Shown here: positions 45,070-53,558 of the stretch, in pieces
How positions within the stretch are numbered: position 1 is the stretch's first letter
Layout of the letters: the number at the start of each line of letters is the position of its first letter
From: Halopseudomonas pertucinogena
GTDB taxonomy: Bacteria; Pseudomonadota; Gammaproteobacteria; Pseudomonadales; Pseudomonadaceae
Direction: 5' to 3'
Assembly: GCF_014646575.1 (NCBI RefSeq)
Contig: NZ_BMNN01000001.1
Location: forward strand, 496,001-560,000
DNA: 64,000 nt
Translations under genes and position numbers: made by a program
The notes under the pieces: generated by a model
What the model was told of the DNA's origin: nothing
Database searches by the model: none
Seen by the model: the letters and a program-made list of their open reading frames with translations, nothing else

Positions 45070-45918
45070 ATGGCTCGTCGCAAGCGCACGTCAGGTTTCG
45101 AAGATCTCATCAATATTATGGCTCGGCTGCCCTGGTGGGCCTGTCTGGGTATTGCTCTGCTCTCATGGCTGATACTCAGCTCCATTGCCAGCAGACCTAT
45201 GGACGTATCCGGCGCCACGCTGGACCAGGTAGGCGGAATAGTTATGGGGCAACTGCTGCGCACTTTCGCCTACGGAGGCCAGTACCTCCTCCCCTTCGCC
45301 TGCGTACTCGCCGCCATCAGCTCTGTTGTGTCCCGTGTACGTCGCAAGAAACTCCTTGCCGACGTACAGGCCGCCACCCAGCCCGGCAAGGCGATCGACG
45401 GCCTGAACTGGCGCCAGTTTGAGCAACTGGTCGGCGAAGCCTTCCGCCGCCAGGGGTACAGCATCACCGAAACCGGCGGCAACGGCCCCGACGGCGGGGT
45501 GGACTTGGTTTTGCGCAAGGATAGTGAAAAGTATCTGGTGCAATGCAAACACTGGCGCTCGCTCAAGGTGGGCGTCGCCGTGATCCGCGAGTTCTTCGGG
45601 GCCATGGCAGTGGAGGGTGCTGCGGGTGGGTTTGTAGTTACCTCGGGGCGATTTACTAAAGAAGCGCAGGGTTTTGCATCGGGTCGCAATATTCAGCTGG
45701 TTGACGGAATAGCCCTCAAACAGTGGGTAACCCAACACAAAGCTCAGCAGACCGGACCTGTTGCAGAGCCGGCCGCTATCACGCAACCACTCCCGCCGAG
45801 CTGCCCCAACTGCAATGCCACGATGATCAAGCGCACCGCCAAGCGGGGCGCGAATGCCGGTGATAGTTTCTGGGGCTGCTCGGATTATCCCAGGTGTAAG
45901 TCAGTAGTGAATATCTGA
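45070..45918 (+). CDS. Membrane-anchored Mrr-like restriction endonuclease with a C4 zinc finger
   Basis: The 282-residue protein has two membrane segments (about 22-41 and 66-87), an Mrr-cat nuclease domain and a C-terminal zinc ribbon. The PD-(D/E)xK site is readable as Glu118, Asp145 and Gln158-Cys-Lys160 (DGGVDLVL ... YLVQCKHW). The ribbon Cys245, Cys248, Cys270, Cys276 is of the topoisomerase C4 DNA-binding type. Such anchored Mrr proteins occur in many bacteria and may degrade foreign or modified DNA at the membrane, but this is inferred. No methyltransferase is nearby, as expected for a methyl-dependent (type IV-like) nuclease. Confidence 0.82.
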   Translation: MARRKRTSGFEDLINIMARLPWWACLGIALLSWLILSSIASRPMDVSGATLDQVGGIVMGQLLRTFAYGGQYLLPFACVLAAISSVVSRVRRKKLLADVQAATQPGKAIDGLNWRQFEQLVGEAFRRQGYSITETGGNGPDGGVDLVLRKDSEKYLVQCKHWRSLKVGVAVIREFFGAMAVEGAAGGFVVTSGRFTKEAQGFASGRNIQLVDGIALKQWVTQHKAQQTGPVAEPAAITQPLPPSCPNCNATMIKRTAKRGANAGDSFWGCSDYPRCKSVVNI

Positions 45919-46089
45919 CAGGGACAAGCAGATGAATCAGCGCAACGCGAAGGACGAACCCAGTACCGGCTACATAGGCTGAACAACCGACGGCGGCGGG
46001 ACACCGCGCTACACCAAACACCCGGCTGGTTGCCTTGATTCGAAGGTGATATTGCCTTTTTAGCTTCCGTTCTCAGCTGAAAGCGGACA

Positions 46090-46737
46090 TTAGGGGCCTC
46101 CCCACTTCAGTCTCACCACCCCCGCCGCAATCAAGACCTGCCCCGTAAAATAAACCGCCACAATCACCTGCACCGCATACTCAAACGGCATCGCAAACTT
46201 ATTCACCCCGATCAGCGAGTCCGCTATCACGAACAGCATTGCGCCCAGCCACAGCATGCCGGGTTTGTCTTCTACCCGGCAGGCCATGATGGCCATGGCG
46301 TAGAGGCAGAATAGGTAGATAGCGACTGGTAGTTGATAGGCGCCGGCGGCGGGTACCAGCCAGAGAGCCAGCAGGAGGCTATAGAGGGTGACCGGGAGCA
46401 TGCGCCAGCGCAGCCATGGCTTGCCTTTGGCCATGAGGGCGAAGGCGGCGACGAGGGCGAGTTGATTGACCAGAAAGGAGCAGAGTGCCTGGATAAACAG
46501 GCCGTCGCGGTCGCCGTAGTCGAGGAAGAAGTCGCCGCCGGCGGCTCCGATAAATGCCACGGCCAGCAGTATGCCGATAATCCCGCGCCAGGCTCGCCAG
46601 GCAAGCAGCGCAAATGTGAGCATGGGGATAGGCTTGAGCAGCCAGCTCAGCGGGTAGGGCTTGAGGGGGATCAATGCGAGGTAGATCAGCCCCAATGCAA
46701 CGGCGACTGCAAAACTGCGGCGCTCGAGCGCGGTCAT
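46090..46737 (-). CDS. YhhN-family lysoplasmalogenase-like membrane protein
   Basis: The 215-residue protein has about eight membrane segments and the YhhN pattern: LLKPIPML early, GAAGGDFFLDYG as the conserved GD motif, and later GAMLFVIADSLIG. Eukaryotic homologues (TMEM86) hydrolyse the vinyl ether bond of lysoplasmalogens; the bacterial substrate is unclear. It stands alone on the minus strand; the 171 bases after the Mrr-like gene show nothing else. Confidence 0.85.
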   Translation of the reverse strand: MTALERRSFAVAVALGLIYLALIPLKPYPLSWLLKPIPMLTFALLAWRAWRGIIGILLAVAFIGAAGGDFFLDYGDRDGLFIQALCSFLVNQLALVAAFALMAKGKPWLRWRMLPVTLYSLLLALWLVPAAGAYQLPVAIYLFCLYAMAIMACRVEDKPGMLWLGAMLFVIADSLIGVNKFAMPFEYAVQVIVAVYFTGQVLIAAGVVRLKWGGP

Positions 46738-46849
46738 GCGATACTCCTGACGTTGTTATTGTTTTGCCATCATGCTCGCGTTTCGGACGTAGGGCGTCAA
46801 GTCAGGATGGGTAGGTTTCTTCAGCGCTAGGCGTTGGCTTGGCGCGAGG

Positions 46850-47389
46850 TCAGGAATCCCGCCCATAACTCCGACTAACGAACCCCGGCTCCACAACTCC
46901 GCGACGCTTGTTGATCACCAGCGTCAGCACAAAGAAGAAGTTACACAACATATTGCACATCCGCGGCAGCAGCATGGGCACTTCCTTGCCTTCCTGGTCG
47001 ACCCTGACCATGGCGCGGATGGCTTTCTTGCAGGCGGAGCGGGCCAGGTGCAGTTGTGGGACGGGTGGGGTACCGCGGGGGAGGACGAAGCCGTGAAGGC
47101 GGTCGGCTACTTCTTCTTTGTAGTGGTTCAGGCGCGTTTGCAACCAGGCCTGGTCTTCTTCGCTGACGGCGAGGCGGCCGCGGATGGAGCCGTTGATGTG
47201 GAAGGCCAGCGGCTGTATCTGCTCAAGATCTGCGGCAATGTCCGGCATGTCTTCAGGCAGATGGGAAATGATCGCGCCGATGTGGCCGCACAGTTCATCG
47301 GTGATGATCTCGAAGTCGCACAGCGACGAGCTCTCGTACATGAAGGGATAACACATCTCGTCAATGTTCTTGCCGAACTTGAACGCCAT
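46850..47389 (-). CDS. PduO-like cobalamin adenosyltransferase paralogue, last gene of the B12 operon
   Basis: The 179 residues have the helical PduO/EutT-type adenosyltransferase pattern in the second half (HGFVLPRGTPPVPQLHLARSACKKAIRA, then MCNMLCNFFFVLTLV). The N-terminal ATP-binding motif TxTGDxGxT, which is essential in PduO enzymes, is not found: the protein begins MAFKFGKNIDEMC. The start at 47389 has GAGGTAA upstream; the longer frame lies in btuD. It starts 5 bases after btuD, so it belongs to the riboswitch-controlled operon. It may adenosylate corrinoids by a variant mechanism, or bind them without catalysis. Confidence 0.7.
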   Translation of the reverse strand: MAFKFGKNIDEMCYPFMYESSSLCDFEIITDELCGHIGAIISHLPEDMPDIAADLEQIQPLAFHINGSIRGRLAVSEEDQAWLQTRLNHYKEEVADRLHGFVLPRGTPPVPQLHLARSACKKAIRAMVRVDQEGKEVPMLLPRMCNMLCNFFFVLTLVINKRRGVVEPGFVSRSYGRDS

Positions 47390-47394
47390 GGACT

Positions 47395-48123
47395 TTACCT
47401 CGGAATAATCACAGGCGGATCGCTTTCCAGGTCGATATGCGCGTCGATCTGAAAGGCCTGTTGCAGGTGGTGTCTGGTCAGCACCTCGGCGGGTGTGCCC
47501 AGTGCCAGCAGCCTGCCTTCGTGCAGCAGGCACAGCCGGTCGCAGTAACGGGCGGCAAGGGACAGATCGTGGATCGACAGCATGACCGCCCGCCCGCTCC
47601 GGGCGTAGCGGCGCAGCAGGCGCAACACGTTCTGCTGCTGGAACAGGTCGAGGCTGGCGACCGGCTCGTCGGCCAGTATCACCCTGGGTTGGCCGGCCAG
47701 TACCCGCGCCAGCCAGACCCTGGCCTGCTGGCCGCCGGAGAGCTGATCTACCTGACGATCCAGCCAGCTATCCACCCCGGCTACCGCTGCGGCCTGGGCA
47801 ATGGCATCGGCGTTGTCGTCGCCCCAGGGCAGGCGTCCGAGGCTGATGACATCCCGCACGGTAAGCGCCCAGGCGCTGGTACTGCTCTGCGGTAGAAAGC
47901 CCAGCTGCTGCGCGCGCTGGCGCTGGGGCAGGGTCTTTATCGCGGTGCCGGCCAGGTGTATGTCGCCCTGGTGGGCCTGAATACCCGCCAGGCAATGCAG
48001 CAGGGTGGATTTGCCCGCGCCGTTGGCGCCGATGATGCCGAGCATTTCTCCGGCTTTCAGGTTCAGGTTGACGTCCATCAGCCGCTGGCCGACGCCCAGG
48101 TGCTGGATGCTGATCAGATCCAC
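47395..48123 (-). CDS. btuD: Vitamin B12 ABC importer, ATP-binding protein
   Basis: The 242-residue ABC ATPase has Walker A GANGAGKS at 32-39, signature LSGGQQ near 128, Walker B VILADEP near 150 and the switch His in SIHDLS. The start decides the overlap: GTG at 48123 has AAGGAG eight bases upstream, whereas an ATG at 48141 has none. The frame also opens into btuC antisense codons and is rejected there. It overlaps btuC by 10 bases and is followed 5 bases later by the PduO-like gene. The B12 identity comes from the BtuB-BtuF context and riboswitch. Confidence 0.9.
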   Translation of the reverse strand: MDLISIQHLGVGQRLMDVNLNLKAGEMLGIIGANGAGKSTLLHCLAGIQAHQGDIHLAGTAIKTLPQRQRAQQLGFLPQSSTSAWALTVRDVISLGRLPWGDDNADAIAQAAAVAGVDSWLDRQVDQLSGGQQARVWLARVLAGQPRVILADEPVASLDLFQQQNVLRLLRRYARSGRAVMLSIHDLSLAARYCDRLCLLHEGRLLALGTPAEVLTRHHLQQAFQIDAHIDLESDPPVIIPR

Positions 48124-49100
48124 CGCTTGCGCTCCTTCCATACCAGCCAGATGAACAGCGGTGCGCCCAGCAGCGAGGTCAGTACGCCCAGTTTCAGTTC
48201 GCGGCCGGGGGGCAGCAGGCGTACGCCGATATCTGCCAGGCACACCAGAATGGCGCCGGCCAGCGCTGCGGGAATCAGCAGCCGCTCCGGCCGATGCTGT
48301 ACCAGCGGCCGCAGGATATGCGGCACCAGGAGGCCGACGAAGCCGATACTCCCCGCCACTGCCACCGAGGAGCCGACCAGCATGGCCGCGCCCAGCACCA
48401 GCATGATGCTGCCAAAGCGCACGTTCAGGCCCAGGCTGCGGGCCACTTCGTCGCCCAGGCTCAGGCCGCTGAGCAGACGGCGCTGGCTGAGGATCAGTGC
48501 GCTGCCCGCCAGAAGGGCGGGGCACAGCAGCCACAGGTGTTCCAGCCCCCGTTCGGACACCGACCCCAGAAGCCAGAACACCAGCTCCTGCATGGCATAG
48601 GGATTGGGGGCGAAGTTGAGCACGGTCGCCAGGGCCGCGCCGCTCAGGGTGGAAATGGCCAGACCGGCCATGATGACCATGTGCGAGCGGGCCGAGCCGG
48701 CCAGCATCAGCATCAGGGTCAGCGCCACGGCAGCGCCGATCAGCCCGGCGACGCCCGGTGCGGCGGCGCCCAGTTGCGGGAACAGACCGAAGTAGAACAC
48801 GCTGGCAGCGCCCAGTGCGGCGCCCTGGCTGGCGCCGGTGAGGCTGGGTTCGGCCAGGGGGTTGCGCAGCAGGCCCTGCAGGGCAGCGCCGCTCAGTCCC
48901 AGCGCGGCACCGACGCACAGCGCGATCAGGGTGCGCGGCAGGCGGATCTCGCCGATGACGATGGCGTCCAGCCCGACCTGGCCGGTCAGAAAGCCGTACA
49001 GGCCGGGCAGCACGGCCACGGATGTGGAGCCGACGCCAAGCGACAGCAGGAAGGTCGCCAGTAACAGGCCCAGCAGCGCCGGGGTAATCAGTCGAGCCAT
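48114..49100 (-). CDS. btuC: Vitamin B12 ABC importer, permease
   Basis: The 328-residue FecCD/BtuCD-type permease has about ten membrane segments and the family blocks IGEIRLPRTLIALCVGAALG and GFVGLLVPHILR. I chose ATG at 49100, giving a length close to E. coli BtuC (326); an upstream ATG at 49145 adds a polar leader inside btuF. The start overlaps the end of btuF by 13 bases and the stop overlaps btuD, so the importer subunits are translationally coupled. Confidence 0.91.
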   Translation of the reverse strand: MARLITPALLGLLLATFLLSLGVGSTSVAVLPGLYGFLTGQVGLDAIVIGEIRLPRTLIALCVGAALGLSGAALQGLLRNPLAEPSLTGASQGAALGAASVFYFGLFPQLGAAAPGVAGLIGAAVALTLMLMLAGSARSHMVIMAGLAISTLSGAALATVLNFAPNPYAMQELVFWLLGSVSERGLEHLWLLCPALLAGSALILSQRRLLSGLSLGDEVARSLGLNVRFGSIMLVLGAAMLVGSSVAVAGSIGFVGLLVPHILRPLVQHRPERLLIPAALAGAILVCLADIGVRLLPPGRELKLGVLTSLLGAPLFIWLVWKERKRWI

Positions 49101-49939
49101 TGATTGAGTTGCCTTATCAGATCCCAGGTCCAGGGACCGGGACATTGCCAGCGCCAGTATTCGGTACTCAGCCAGCCGTCGGCGGGCACGCTGCGGCGCA
49201 GTACCGGATGTTCGGCGAAGCGATTGGCCAGCGCCTGATGTTCCGGTGCGGCAAAGAGTATGGCATCCGGCGGGTCGCTGACGATCTGTTCCAGATCCAG
49301 CCTGACCAGCCCCTCGTGATGCAGGTAGTTCCGCCAGCCGGCCTGCTCGAGGATCTGGTGTTCAAAGGTGCCGGGCCCGGTGCCGATGGCGTTGGCGTCC
49401 AGCAGCAGCAGGCGTTTGGCGTCGAGTGCCGGCGATGAGGGGGCGGGCGCGGGTGCTGCCTGCTCTGGATCACCACCGATCAGGGTCAACAGCTGGCGCT
49501 CGTAGGCTTCCACCTCGGTAAAGGTCGTCGGCAAGGCCAGCACCTCGACCCGGTAACCCAGGCTGCGCAGGCGTTCTCGCAACAGCAGTGCGCTGAATTG
49601 CCCGGCCAGGACCAGATCAGGCTGCAGCTCAACCACCTGTTCCAGAGTACCGTCGTGGCTCGGCCAGCCTGCCTCGATCCATTGGATCGGATAACGCTTG
49701 TGCATGGGTGACAACGCTGCCACCTGCGCCGGATCGGCATGGTGGGCCAGGATCCAGTCCATGCACAGGTCGAGGGAGACGATGCGCTTCGGCGGTTCGG
49801 CAACAGCCGGGAAAATGTTGAGCAGACACAGGGCGACCAGACCAGACAGCGCCCGACGCAACCCTCCCGTTACCCCAGTGCGCGGGGGCGGGGTGGGGTG
49901 GCGTCCAGCCGGAGGCTGAGGAGAGTGCTGTCTGGTCAT
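49088..49939 (-). CDS. btuF: Vitamin B12-binding periplasmic protein
   Basis: The 283-residue type III substrate-binding protein has a long N-terminal leader with membrane-like LSGLVALCLLNIFPAVAE, cut near residue 47. Its TroA/BtuF-type lobes include RIVSLDLCMDWIL and GTLEQVVELQPDLVLAG. BtuF captures corrinoids for BtuCD. The real start may lie some residues downstream, because the first 25 residues are Pro/Arg-rich and atypical of a signal peptide. It begins 5 bases after btuB. Confidence 0.87.
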   Translation of the reverse strand: MTRQHSPQPPAGRHPTPPPRTGVTGGLRRALSGLVALCLLNIFPAVAEPPKRIVSLDLCMDWILAHHADPAQVAALSPMHKRYPIQWIEAGWPSHDGTLEQVVELQPDLVLAGQFSALLLRERLRSLGYRVEVLALPTTFTEVEAYERQLLTLIGGDPEQAAPAPAPSSPALDAKRLLLLDANAIGTGPGTFEHQILEQAGWRNYLHHEGLVRLDLEQIVSDPPDAILFAAPEHQALANRFAEHPVLRRSVPADGWLSTEYWRWQCPGPWTWDLIRQLNQWLD

Positions 49940-49944
49940 GGTGG

Positions 49945-51852
49945 TCAGAGGTTGGGGGTCCAGGTGACGCCCAGCATGGCGGTAAAGGGCATTTCCTGGT
50001 AGCCGTATTCCTGCCCGTTGTGGCTGTACACCAGTCGGCTGTAATCCTTGTCCAGCACGTTGGCCAGCTTCAGGTCGAAGGCCACTTCCTCACTTGCCTG
50101 CCAGGCGGCGCGCAGGTCGAGGATACCGTAACCCGGCAGCTCCGAGGTATTGGCGGCATTGGCGTAGCTGCTGCTGACCGCGGTGAAGGTGGCGCCCACG
50201 GAAACATCGCCGAAGGCGCGGTCCAGATTGAGCACCGCCGTGCGGCGGGCGCGGTTGGGACTGGTGTGACCGGTCTCGCGGTCCCGCGGGTCGATGAGGC
50301 TGATGCCCAGTTCACCCTGCCAGCCGAACAGCTCCTGCTTGAGGGTGGCTTCAAAGCCATTGACCCGGGCCCGGTTGACGTTCTCCATGGTCGCCTCCCA
50401 GGTGACCGGGTCAGAGACGTAGACGATCAGGTCGCGGAAGTCGGTGCGGTAGAGCGAGGCCTCCAGTTCGGTGGTGGGGCCCAGCTGGCTGCGCCACTGC
50501 AGCTCGTAGCTGCGGGATTTTTCCGGGGTCAGGTTCGGGTTGCCCTGGTAGCCGGCGTCCCAGGGCCAGTAGAGGTCGGCGAAGGTGGGTACGCGAAAGC
50601 CCTCGGAGTAGGACAGGATCAACTGGTTGTCCGCGTTCAGGTGGTAGCTTACCGCGCCGTTGAACGTGTTCTCGGTGCCGAACTGCTCGTTGTCGTCATG
50701 GCGCATGCCCAGCTCGGTGCCGAAGCGCGCACCCTGATAGGTATGCTGGATGAATGCCGCCTTGTTGTCCCGGCTGCCGATAGCATAGGCGTTGTTACTG
50801 CGCACCTTGTCGTCCAGGTAATCCAGCCCCAGGCGCAGGCTGTGGCCGCCGCCCAGGGTCAGGGTGTTGAGCCAGTTGACCGAGTCGCGGTAGGTGTTGT
50901 TTACGGTGCTGCCGGGGAACAGCTTGTCGAAGTTCTCCTGCTTGTCCTCGCTGTGGCCGGCCTCGATCCGGCTGCGCCAGATGTCGTTGATGCGCCCGTC
51001 CAGCCAGAGTGTGGTGGTGCTGAGGCTGTACTCGTCATAGGGCGCGGCGGGGTGGGAGGTAAAGGTGTTCGGGTCCCAGCGGCCGAAGGGGTTGTCGATC
51101 TCGTTGGTGCCGCGCTGGTCGATCAGGGTGAAGCCCGCTTCCAGCGTGTCAGTGAATTCATGGCTCAGGCTCAGGGCCAGTGAGCGGTTGCGGTAGGCAT
51201 CGTGGTCCGCATCGCTGGCGTAGGAGGTGCGAGTGCGGTCGATGCCGGCAGTTTCATCCAGCCCGGCCGAAAGATTGAAACGGGTACGGCCGTTGCCGCC
51301 GGAAATGCCCAGCGTGCGTTCGAAGGTGCTGTCGCTGCCGGCAGCCAGGCGGGCATAAGGGTGCAGGCCTTCGCTTTCGCCGCGCCGGGTGAAGATCTGG
51401 ATCACCCCGCCCATGGCGTCGGCACCGTGGATGGCCGAGCGCGAGCCGCGCAGCACTTCGATCCGCTCAATCTGGTCCACGCTGAGAAACTGCAGGGCCG
51501 CGCCGCCGGCGGTGGCCGAGCCGGCCCGCACGCCATCGATCAGTACCAGCGTCTGGGAGGTGCTGGTGCCGCGGATATACAGGCCGATGGCGGCGCCGCG
51601 GCCACCATAGTTGGCGACCTGCACGCCGGGTACCTGGGTCAGCAGGTGCGGCACGCTGGCCGGGCGCAACCGCTCGATGTCCGCCCGGGTGAATACGGTG
51701 CTGGCAGCGCTGCTGTCAGCACGCTGCTCAACGTCACGGTTGGCGGTGATCAGGGTATCGGAGAGTTTCAGGGCCTCTTCATGGGAGGCGGGCTGGGCCA
51801 GCGCCAGGCCGGGGGCCAGCGCTACAGACAGGGCAATACGGGACAGTTTCAT
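49945..51852 (-). CDS. btuB: TonB-dependent vitamin B12 receptor BtuB
   Basis: The 635-residue protein has a signal peptide ending ALAQPA (about residue 20), a TonB box-like DTLITANRD near residue 31, a plug domain (VPGVQVANYGGRGA, VLIDGVRAGSA, IEVLRGSRSAIHGADAMGGVIQI) and a beta-barrel that ends with the aromatic-terminated GVTWTPNL. ATG at 51852 gives the standard signal; the longer frame is rejected. It transports corrinoids across the outer membrane using TonB. It is the first gene behind the cobalamin riboswitch and its terminator, with about 80 bases of leader between. Confidence 0.93.
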   Translation of the reverse strand: MKLSRIALSVALAPGLALAQPASHEEALKLSDTLITANRDVEQRADSSAASTVFTRADIERLRPASVPHLLTQVPGVQVANYGGRGAAIGLYIRGTSTSQTLVLIDGVRAGSATAGGAALQFLSVDQIERIEVLRGSRSAIHGADAMGGVIQIFTRRGESEGLHPYARLAAGSDSTFERTLGISGGNGRTRFNLSAGLDETAGIDRTRTSYASDADHDAYRNRSLALSLSHEFTDTLEAGFTLIDQRGTNEIDNPFGRWDPNTFTSHPAAPYDEYSLSTTTLWLDGRINDIWRSRIEAGHSEDKQENFDKLFPGSTVNNTYRDSVNWLNTLTLGGGHSLRLGLDYLDDKVRSNNAYAIGSRDNKAAFIQHTYQGARFGTELGMRHDDNEQFGTENTFNGAVSYHLNADNQLILSYSEGFRVPTFADLYWPWDAGYQGNPNLTPEKSRSYELQWRSQLGPTTELEASLYRTDFRDLIVYVSDPVTWEATMENVNRARVNGFEATLKQELFGWQGELGISLIDPRDRETGHTSPNRARRTAVLNLDRAFGDVSVGATFTAVSSSYANAANTSELPGYGILDLRAAWQASEEVAFDLKLANVLDKDYSRLVYSHNGQEYGYQEMPFTAMLGVTWTPNL

Positions 51853-51930
51853 GAGTATCCTCAAAAGGTCGGTAAGACTTTCGAGGAGGGCAGGTAAGCA
51901 AGTGCAGGCGGGTGAAAACGGATAATGTAA

Positions 51931-51959
51931 AACAGCCGGCGGCACTTGACGGTGCCGCC
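51931..51959 (-). terminator. Attenuator terminator of the cobalamin riboswitch
   Basis: On the minus strand GGCGGCAC and GTGCCGCC form an 8-bp stem with a 6-base loop, followed by GGCTGTTTT. It stands between the riboswitch aptamer and btuB. Folding when B12 is bound would stop transcription; the T tract is short, so sequestration of translation is also possible. Confidence 0.72.
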
Positions 51960-51987
51960 CTCCGCAACACCAGTCGACATTGCATGC

Positions 51988-52176
51988 GGGCCGGCCTCCG
52001 GACTCTTGACACCCATCCGCTCACCTTCCCATGCCTGCGGCACAGTGGTCATCGAGCGGACGCCGATCCGGGATCGGGGTCAATTACCGTTGCGGGGGCA
52101 GTGTCGGGATTGTTCGCCAGCAGGGCGAGCGCACCGACTTTCCGTTTCACGCCTGAATTCAACAGGCGCACCAGCA
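51988..52176 (-). promoter_or_regulatory. Cobalamin (B12) riboswitch controlling btuB-F-C-D
   Basis: Read on the minus strand, the conserved elements appear in order. They start with GCTGGTGCG and AGGCGTGAAACGGAAAG, then GCCCCCGCAACGGTAA. Next comes CCACTGTG (the B12-box region) with GGGAAGG, then AGTCCGGAGGCCGGCC at 51989-52004. This is the standard AdoCbl aptamer layout. It represses the uptake operon when B12 is plentiful. Confidence 0.95.
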
Positions 52177-52305
52177 TGAAATAGCGGGGCGATGGTATGC
52201 CTAAGGGCGCTGAATATCAAGGACGGCCGGCAAAGTGCCAGTGCGGGTTTGGTTCCGGCTGCCGTGCTTGGCATACTGGCGGGCCGTGATTTCAGGCGCA
52301 ACGGC

Positions 52306-52983
52306 ATGCTGACGACTGCTTCAGGCTTCCCCTTTTCCGCTACGCTGGTGGCGCAGCCGCATGATTATCCCGAATGGCACAAGGGGCGCAGCCGCTACGG
52401 TATCTGGATGGTGCCGATCGACTGCCCGCGGGTGCTGGGGTATGTGGAGCAGGTTACCGAGCAGTTGAGCGACCTGCTGCACCCGACCCGGCGACAACCG
52501 CACCTGACGGTGTTTGTCTGCGGCTTCGAGCAGCCGGAGCGGGTGCATGATGATGACTTCACCGCCGACCAGCTGGCGCGGCAGATGGCTGCGTTACAGC
52601 GCCTGCAGCCTCCGGCATGCAGTCTGCAGATCGGCGTGCCGGACAGTTTCGCCAGTGCGGCCTACCTGCGGGTCGGCGACCCGGATGGTCAGCTCAGCAG
52701 CTGGCGAGAGGCACTGGGCGAGGGTGGCCGGGAGGTCCGCTTCGGGCCTTATGTGCCGCATGTGACGCTGGGGCTGTACCGCCGGCAGCTCGGTGCCGCC
52801 GAGCTGCGCCGGAGGTTGGACGCGGTAACCGGCACGCGGCAGGTGGAACTGCCGGTGAGCCGGCTGGAGTATGCAGACTACGACAGCCGGGACATGTTCG
52901 GACGGTTGCGGTGCCGGCAGGTCATCAAGCTGGATCGCCGCAGCGAAACGCGGCCTGCGACGGATTGTCCGGGTCGGTCCTGA
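52306..52983 (+). CDS. 2H phosphoesterase family protein (2'-5' RNA ligase-like)
   Basis: The 225-residue protein carries two HxT motifs, PHLTVFV near residue 65 and PHVTLGLY near 152, the signature of 2H phosphoesterases such as ThpR, which act on 2'-5' or cyclic phosphate bonds. ATG at 52306 gives the most compact product; the frame is open 114 bases further upstream but reaches into the riboswitch promoter. The substrate is unknown. The neighbouring B12 genes do not suggest a role. Confidence 0.72.
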   Translation: MLTTASGFPFSATLVAQPHDYPEWHKGRSRYGIWMVPIDCPRVLGYVEQVTEQLSDLLHPTRRQPHLTVFVCGFEQPERVHDDDFTADQLARQMAALQRLQPPACSLQIGVPDSFASAAYLRVGDPDGQLSSWREALGEGGREVRFGPYVPHVTLGLYRRQLGAAELRRRLDAVTGTRQVELPVSRLEYADYDSRDMFGRLRCRQVIKLDRRSETRPATDCPGRS

Positions 52984-53087
52984 GAGGCGGTCTCTATCGA
53001 CCCGATCGGGTTACGATATTGCGTTGTGCAGCTATCTGGTCAATTCTTGCATCTATTCATCGCTGGGTTTGCATAAAGGAGTGTGGA

Positions 53088-53525
53088 ATGAAAACGGTGG
53101 CACAGATAATACAAAGCAAGAAAATCAAAGAGGTGTTCACCATCGATGCGGACGATACGGTACTCAGCGCATTGCAGAAGATGGCTGACAACAACATCGG
53201 TGCCCTGCCGGTAACCGAGAACGGCAAGGTGGTGGGCGTGATCAGTGAGCGTGACTATGCGCGCAAGTGCGTTCTCAAGGGCCGCGCCTCGGTAGGCACC
53301 ACGGTGCGCGAGATCATGAGCAGCCCGGTGATCACCGTGAACTCGAAACAGGGCGTGTCCGAGTGCCTGTCGCTGATCACCGATCGTCACCTGCGTCACC
53401 TGCCGGTACTGGACGGCGGCGAGCTGATCGGTCTGGTATCCATCGGTGACCTGGTCAAGGAAACCATCGCGGAGCAGGAACAGCTCATCCGCCAGCTTGA
53501 GCAGTACATCCGCGGCGAAGTATGA
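53088..53525 (+). CDS. CBS-domain pair protein
   Basis: The 145 residues are two CBS domains in tandem (about 8-65 and 75-135) with the Bateman motifs NNIGALPVTENGKVVGVISERDY and HLRHLPVLDGGELIGLVSIGD, and a short charged tail. Stand-alone CBS pairs bind adenine nucleotides and regulate partner enzymes; the partner here is unknown. The start ATG at 53088 has AAAGGAG six bases upstream, which excludes the longer frame. The C-terminus ends 33 bases before the ADH stop. Confidence 0.9.
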   Translation: MKTVAQIIQSKKIKEVFTIDADDTVLSALQKMADNNIGALPVTENGKVVGVISERDYARKCVLKGRASVGTTVREIMSSPVITVNSKQGVSECLSLITDRHLRHLPVLDGGELIGLVSIGDLVKETIAEQEQLIRQLEQYIRGEV

Positions 53526-53558
53526 GAAATGCGCGCGGGCCATTCCGCGCGCAGTGGT

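Noticed and set aside
47395-48918. 507-residue btuD product
   Set aside because: The first half is a Pro/Arg-rich translation of the btuC gene in another frame; GTG at 48123 has a strong ribosome site and gives a normal-length ATPase.
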